A stretch of 64,000 nucleotides of DNA from NCBI GenBank assembly GCA_947579605.1, contig OX388322.1, positions 7,688,001 through 7,752,000 of the forward strand. The letters run 5' to 3'. Every line of letters begins with the position of its first letter. Position 1 is the first letter of the stretch. The notes below the pieces were generated by a model. It ran no database searches and had not been told where the DNA came from. It saw only the letters and a program-made list of their open reading frames with translations. The position numbers and the translations under genes are program-made. Shown piece after piece: positions 58,513 to 64,000 of this stretch. Source of the DNA: Athripsodes cinereus. Taxonomy: Eukaryota > Arthropoda > Insecta > Trichoptera > Leptoceridae.

Positions 58513-58869
58513 ATGAGACCTTCCTCACTTTGATAATTGACAACAGCTCTCTCTTCTTATAACATTTATGTTAATTAAGACAAATCTTTATAAAGAACAA
58601 TTACTTTATTCCCAAATCAGTCGCAAACGAGTAGATGGCCTTGGGAAGAATAGAATTACTTTATTTTTTGTCTTATTACATATTTTGTGGTAATAATTTC
58701 TTTGAAATAATTACAAACGACATGGTTGAGTCGTTTGTAAAATTTTATGTTTTTGAACTTTTATAATTACGGAGATACATGAAAATCCGCCATACAGAGG
58801 AGGATGGTTAAATAACTGTACTCACTTAAAAAATCTTATTTCTTTTAATACCTTTTTCTTGTGATATTT

Positions 58870-59290
58870 TTAATATTTTAAGTACTTTCAACCTGTTTCT
58901 TTCTGTATCTGATTACTGGTAGTATTGTTTATATTTTTTTCTTGTGGCAACACCATAATTCGTACGCAGTGAAGTGCTATTAATTTCAGTTCTTGCTGAC
59001 TTTGGACGTATACGCACTACTTGAAGTTATTTTATCTATTTGCGTTTGGTTCATTAAACAAATTTAAACTCTTGCGTTATATAGATGAAGAATGACATTT
59101 TAAATACTTTTTTTATGAAAGAAAACTGATAAAATAACTCCAAGACAGCAAGAATTAAACTTACGTCTGTAACAAACTTCACTGCATACGAATTATGGTG
59201 TTACTACTAGTAAAAACTATGAACTATACTTCTATAGTAATCAGTTTCAGAAAGAAACAGATTGATATTACTTTAATATTAAAATGTATA
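58870..59290. mobile_element. Long imperfect hairpin element (about 420 bp)
   Basis: Matched arms: gtttctttctgtatctgatt with ctatagtaatcagtttcaga, aacaccataattcgtacgca with gcatacgaattatggtgtt, and aagttattttatc with gataaaataact. The centre is near 59085. Arms of about 170 bp are diverged. It is MITE-like, with no TSD seen. Confidence 0.65.
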
Positions 59291-59951
59291 ATTTTAATAT
59301 TAATGCAAAAAGGTTTGTAAAAAAAAAAAAAAAATTGAGTTAGTACATTAATTTGGCCACCCTCCGTTATATTTTTAACGAGAATGTTCAAAATATTTTC
59401 GCGAAAATATGCAATAAAGATATTATAATCCAAAAAGCTATTTAGTTATCCTTAAGATTACGGATTTGCTTGCTTGGGGAAAATCTTTGAAATTCTTTTC
59501 TATGTCAGCTAAAGAATTTGCTTTTTAATGTTTGCTACTTTATACTTCGGAAAGTATTTTATTATAAGGGTCATGACTCGAGAAGAAACGATTCTCCTCT
59601 AAAATGTAAATAAACCTTTACTTTGCAAAAAAAAATGTGTTTGTCAAATATAAGCTTTACTGTTCATATCTGTAGTCTATCAATAATCTATCAAGTTTTA
59701 TAAGATTTTACAATCTTGTCGCATTAATTTTATATAAAAAAAAACAAATACTTTATTCCTTACTTAACATTGCGTTAATCATTAGTAAAGTTGGTGGATT
59801 GAAAATTGAATATTGAAAATTCTATTTATTCTGCCAAATAACAACAAAAAATGTCGCTTTCTTATTGTAAACTTGGTTTAAAAACTTGTAATTCCCATAT
59901 AAGGAAGCAGATATACTTTATTTCTGACATCTGGTATTTATGGCTTTATTG

Positions 59952-60135
59952 TTTTTGTCCCTTGAAGTCCCCGACAAATAATGATTCTCCCACTCTTTTG
60001 AATAAGTTTTCAAGTGTTTTGTAAATAGCAGGTATTCTTAGAAAATCCTTATTAAGACATTTAACATCTTCAATTCAACGATTTTTGTCTTGAGTGTACT
60101 TACTTTTATTAGCACTGAAAGGATATCTTATATAT
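59952..60135 (+). repeat. SINE-1 5' two-thirds
   Basis: tgaagtccccgacaaataat, gattctcccactcttttgaa, ttttcaagtgttttgtaaat and catcttcaattcaacgattt match head and middle. The 3' tail is lost. Confidence 0.72.
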
Positions 60136-60845
60136 TTATTTTGTAACATCAGTGTTTAGATCACTCGTTAATTTAATTAATTTTCAACATTCCTCACGGG
60201 AGTAAAATGGAAGTGCAGATTTTTGTGATTATCCCATCATATCCTCAATACTCCTAGTGCTCTAAAGACGTAGTCATAGGAATGTTATATGGTGCACAAT
60301 GAATTATTTTTATACGTTTCACAAAATTTACGTTATGCTGAATCAAACTTAATTCAGTGTTATGGCAATACTTTATAAAGTTTTTCCATACCTACAACTT
60401 GCTGACTCTACGTGTTTTGGTTATTCGTTTATTTTGCCATCATTTTGTAAATCGCAGGAAACGGATGTAGAGAGGAAATGGCCGCCGAAAACGGTTTTCG
60501 ATATTCACTCACAAACATAACTCAACAAACTTGCGTTAGAAGAAAAAGAACTACAATGAATCGTTAAGCTATAATATAAAGTATATAGGAAATAATAATA
60601 AAAATATTTTTACCTGAGGTTGTAGATATTTATTCAGAAATATAATATAGATTTTATGTTGTTTTTCAAATTATTTTGTAGAAGGGATAAAGGCGGTAGG
60701 ATTTTTATTGTGTGTTGTGATTGTTTACGGATATCCTGTATGAGTAAGGAGTTTGATATATTTTATCAAATTTATGATACGTATAAAATATTTTAAAAGT
60801 ATTAAATATCCTTCCACTGACTGATATGGTGGAGATGCCAAAACA

Positions 60846-60955
60846 GGCTTAGTGGTGCTGATAGACTTGAGAGAGATAAAAAAATTGTCACTTGTCATTA
60901 GCTCAAACTGATATGTAGTACTCCTTGGACTCTTGAAATACCCGGGAAAAAAGGT
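60846..60955 (+). repeat. LINE-B 3'UTR fragment
   Basis: taaaaaaattgtcacttgtc, tactccttggactcttgaaa and tacccgggaaaaaagg match the complement of 7925-8010. Confidence 0.65.
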
Positions 60956-61126
60956 TTATCAACATATATAAGTATAAAATATTGTAAGTTTTTGACTCAA
61001 AATTTCCTTTTGAAGAAAATAAATATTAGGTGTTAGATTTTATTTTGTTGATAATAAAATTCACTAAAGCAATATGGTTAAACTTTTCTTTGGTCTGGAC
61101 GAAACTTTTTCGTAAAACGCCGTTAA

Positions 61127-61255
61127 TATATCAACAATCTTGGGGTATTGGGAATAGCATGGAAAGAAGGGACTCAATTGGCGCAGAGACGTTCTGAATG
61201 GAGGCGTTCTGAAATCGGTTACTGCCTTGCATTCCCAGGGGGAACCTAAAATAGC
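61127..61255 (+). mobile_element. LINE-C scrap
   Basis: gggaatagcatggaaagaag, ggactcaattggcgcagaga and cgttctgaatggaggcg match 20830-20890 (Trp-Lys-Glu-x-Thr-Gln-Leu-Ala-Gln-Arg-Arg). A duplicated gttctgaa indicates local rearrangement. Confidence 0.72.
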
Positions 61256-62488
61256 AGATGAATAAACAATATTATTCAATGTTTACCGATTTGATATCGC
61301 TTAAAAGGTTTAAGTCAGTGAGGAAATTACAAATCTTTGAATAAACAATGTAAATTTTAATAAGATTAGCATTTAGGAAAATTATTTAAGAAATGTTTCA
61401 AGAAATATTTAAACCCGGATGTCCCTGGATGTTAAAAAGATATCAACTTCTTATAAACTTTCCATGCTTTTAAGTGATCACCCTTGGTACGTAAAGGTAA
61501 ATTGTTCTTTATATATAGGTATATAAATGTTAATTATTATTCACCAGGTACTCAAATAATTTTCTGATTTTTTTTTTTTTTAAATGAAAAATATTTAAGT
61601 TGAAAATTACTTAAATGATTTAAGTAAGGTATCAATGTGTAGCATATTTAAATTTCTTAATGTTTTATGGTTCAGAAAAAAAAATCTTGTTCATATTTAC
61701 ATAGTCACACATGAATATTAAATACGTTATGATGTTTATATAATACAATTTATTTTAAGTTTAATTGCATAGGATGTGCCTAAAAATGGGTTTTGTTAAC
61801 GTTTCAGTTGAATTCCTTTAGCCGTAATTGTTAAAATGTGTTATCGAAATCATGAAGCAACGAATCACAAAATTGATAAGAAGTTTTTTTATATAATAAG
61901 TTTCTTTATATTTCGACATATCACTGAATTTTGTCAACAAGAAAAATGAAAAATAACTGAAACACACTCACGAAAAAAGTAATGAAAATTTCTTTATAGT
62001 ATTAAATTGCCGTTTCATTGAAATTTTACTTATTTTTATGCAACCTCTGTAGCACAAACTGAAAAGTATTTTAGTGCGCGTACATACATCGCAACCATAA
62101 AGCAGCTTGTGAGTGGTGGACAGTGCCATCTATACGAAACGAGTCAAAGCTTTCCAAAATATTGTTTGGTTTGTCAGTTTTCTTTATACGAATTTTCAAT
62201 ACACATGCAAACTTAATTTAGACGCAAACCTTTCAGGTTTATTTCGTATCACAACCATTTACAGTGGGTTTTTCTAGAATCCTATCCAGTTTGTGATTGA
62301 AATGTTTCATACAAATTCTAGAGATGTCGAATACTTTCCGCTTATATTTTTAGGGAAATATTTATTCAAGTAACCGAAAATATAATGAAGTGGTTCTAAT
62401 ACTCGTGTAACTCGTTTTAAATGTAATACTGTCTGACATTTTTCTATGGATTCGTCGCTACTATGCTTGCATCTAAATATATGTAAGA
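61256..62488. other. AT-rich DNA, nothing recognised
   Basis: No repeat-family or coding signal was noted. Poly-T (61567-61580) and poly-A runs only. Confidence 0.45.
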
Positions 62489-62561
62489 AAGTGCCTAGGT
62501 AATTACCTTGGTTATTACATAGTTAGATTATTATTATTTTAAAATAAGTACCTAGGCACTT
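62489..62561. repeat. Hairpin, 13-bp arms
   Basis: aagtgcctaggta (62489-62501) and its complement (62549-62561) around a 47-bp AT-rich loop. Confidence 0.7.
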
Positions 62562-62701
62562 CCTTAGTAGTAAGAATATTTTGAATTTATTCCATTTGAT
62601 TGTTTTGTTTTAAAATTGAGAATTTTGATAAAAGGATGGTTTTTGACAAGATGTAGAGAAACGACAATTTATGTTATTTAATTTTGTAGTGAGTTACATA
62701 C

Positions 62702-62732
62702 AATCCATCGGATTGGTCTGCAACGAGTTTAG
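62702..62732 (+). repeat. Family R short block
   Basis: aatccatcggattggtctgc and aacgagttt, the second copy of the block at 49857. Confidence 0.5.
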
Positions 62733-62796
62733 ATAATTCTGAATAATTATAAATATGTATTTTAATAAAATAAAAAAATAGGCAAAGATATATTTA

Positions 62797-62850
62797 GTTT
62801 TTTGTTATAAACCTAAATACAACCTTATACACCTTTCACAGTAAACTTAA
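62797..62850 (-). repeat. SINE-2 3' fragment
   Basis: ttgttataaacctaaataca and cacctttcacagtaaact equal the 3' end of SINE-2 in complement. The tRNA-like head is missing. Confidence 0.6.
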
Positions 62851-63951
62851 AGCGTCGAAAATACAAATTATTTTGATATTCTCTCAGATTAGTATTTTGT
62901 CGCCATTCACATTTGGTTGCTCAGAAAGTAATTATGAAACTCATTTTTTTTTGTGGAATAATCACAGTACTACTTATTTAGCTTAAGAGCCCTTGATAGG
63001 TAGGGAACTCGAAATTGTCACATGATTTTACGCAACCATTTTTCAACATTCATTATTAATTAATTGCAATATTTTCGTGATCGAGATGATATTTTTACTG
63101 TTTGTTTTTGATAATATCAAAATTTGAACATATTTTAATGTATTTTTAATAATAATAAAAAAAATAACCGAGAGATTCATGTAGAAATTATCGATTGAAA
63201 AACACCTTCCGAAATTTCATCACGACTAGCAGAGGTATTTTAAAACAATCATCTTAGAGGTTACATAAATGATGAAGTAAATTTTGCTCCAAGGATGCTT
63301 TAGAAAAAACCTATTTTTCTTAAATTTGGGCAATATTTAGCCGTATTTTTTTTAATATGCGAAAAAAATGGGATTTGTGACGTGCACATAAGAAAATATA
63401 ATTTTTAGTTCGTCAAGTTCGAATAAGGAAAACATATTTAAAACAATTTTAATTGAATAATTTGTCATATGATTATAATAGCGTGATGTGTTATTTATAT
63501 TTTGAAATTTTCATTTTAAATTTTCCGCTTGCGGGAAAGTTTTTATGAAAATTTCCGTAGAACTCAAAAATCGGGTTAGTTCGGCCAGCCGAGCCAAAGA
63601 GTCGGCACGCTGTTGAATCTGCGTCTGATTATTTATTTAAAATTATTAAAAAATAGAGATGGTTTTATGCTTGAAACTACATAATCACAGCACTAGATTA
63701 CTTGATTTTTACCAAGGAAACATATTTTTATATGTGTCATCAAGTAATCCTTATATAAATGTTTTTTTTTCATAAAAAAAAACATTATAACTTAATATAC
63801 CTAAATAATATTTATTTCCATGTCTGTCAAAATGCGAATCGACGAATACGAGAATGAGTGTTCAGTACTATAGATGAGGAGTTCACAAGTAAAGGCACAC
63901 CGATCCATTTTTCACAAATATTTAACTATGAATGAAGTAAAATAAATCAGT
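62851..63951. other. AT-rich DNA, nothing recognised
   Basis: A slightly GC-richer patch at 63525-63620 (ttccgcttgcgggaaag, cggccagccgagccaaagag) has no second copy in the window and no ORF. Confidence 0.4.
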
Positions 63952-64000
63952 GAAGTTGATATTTTCAACCGACGGTTCTCGGTGGAAATTCATGTTGAAT
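63952..64000 (-). repeat. Family Q copy, cut by window end
   Basis: gaagttgatattttcaaccg, acggttctcggtggaaattc and atgttgaat match 23759-23810 in complement. Confidence 0.65.

Overview
This window looks like non-genic DNA from an arthropod nuclear genome, very probably a moth or butterfly. It is strongly AT-rich with no dense bacterial-type coding. A Helitron has the TC...CTAG ends set between A and T that are common in Lepidoptera. tRNA-headed SINEs are present, as are many 5'-truncated non-LTR retrotransposon (LINE) tails ending in GATA, GTAT or TTTA microsatellites. I found no convincing host protein-coding exon, rRNA gene or functional tRNA gene.

The only sizeable coding unit is a minus-strand DDE transposase gene (7114 to 4777) inside a complete 2.84-kb DNA transposon (4514-7353). 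The gene reads in one frame apart from a single premature TAA at 6902-6904. It has one 85-bp GT-AG intron, and removing that intron keeps the frame to the end. The element has 13-bp terminal inverted repeats, further inverted blocks inside each end, and an imperfect 8-bp target duplication.

The rest is a mosaic of repeats. SINE-1 (about 257 bp, roughly 25 copies on both strands) shares its 3' end with LINE-A (24578-25009, 29855-30380, 50881-51379), which suggests that LINE-A-type machinery moves SINE-1. SINE-2 and SINE-3 have tRNA-like heads. Several other LINE families are present as C-terminal or 3'UTR scraps: LINE-B (771, 7910, 60846), LINE-C (20637, 32728, 52195, 61127), LINE-D (36128, 58268), LINE-E (27668, 31931, 32815) and a CR1/Jockey-like tail (34380-35115). 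Non-autonomous hAT elements with perfect 8-bp target duplications lie at 16369-16716 and 18973-19379. A 2.24-kb non-autonomous Helitron (55326-57565) carries a nested SINE and a nested TIR element. Hairpin-type elements lie at 27113, 37126, 44066, 51554 and 58870. The most striking is a perfect inverted repeat with 188-bp arms at 37126-37529.

Many copies are nested: LINE-B splits a SINE-1 (7863-8431), SINE-1 sits in a CR1-like 3'UTR (34808-34940), and several elements sit in the Helitron. Stretches not listed as features are AT-rich DNA in which I recognise nothing. These include 1-770, 2360-3000, 7363-7862, 10031-10655, 10816-11454, 11601-12425, 15154-15694, 15756-16360, 19788-20418, 20956-21786, 23811-24577, 25010-25734, 26682-27112, 27926-28920, 29046-29854, 30381-30854, 30905-31917, 32021-32727, 35563-36127, 36251-36844, 42363-43045, 43604-44065, 44526-44879, 45050-45729, 46616-47571, 49888-50880, 51691-52194, 52421-52840, 53301-53860, 57753-58267, 59291-59951 and 60136-60845. 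Small ORFs of 60-100 codons in these stretches look like chance openings.
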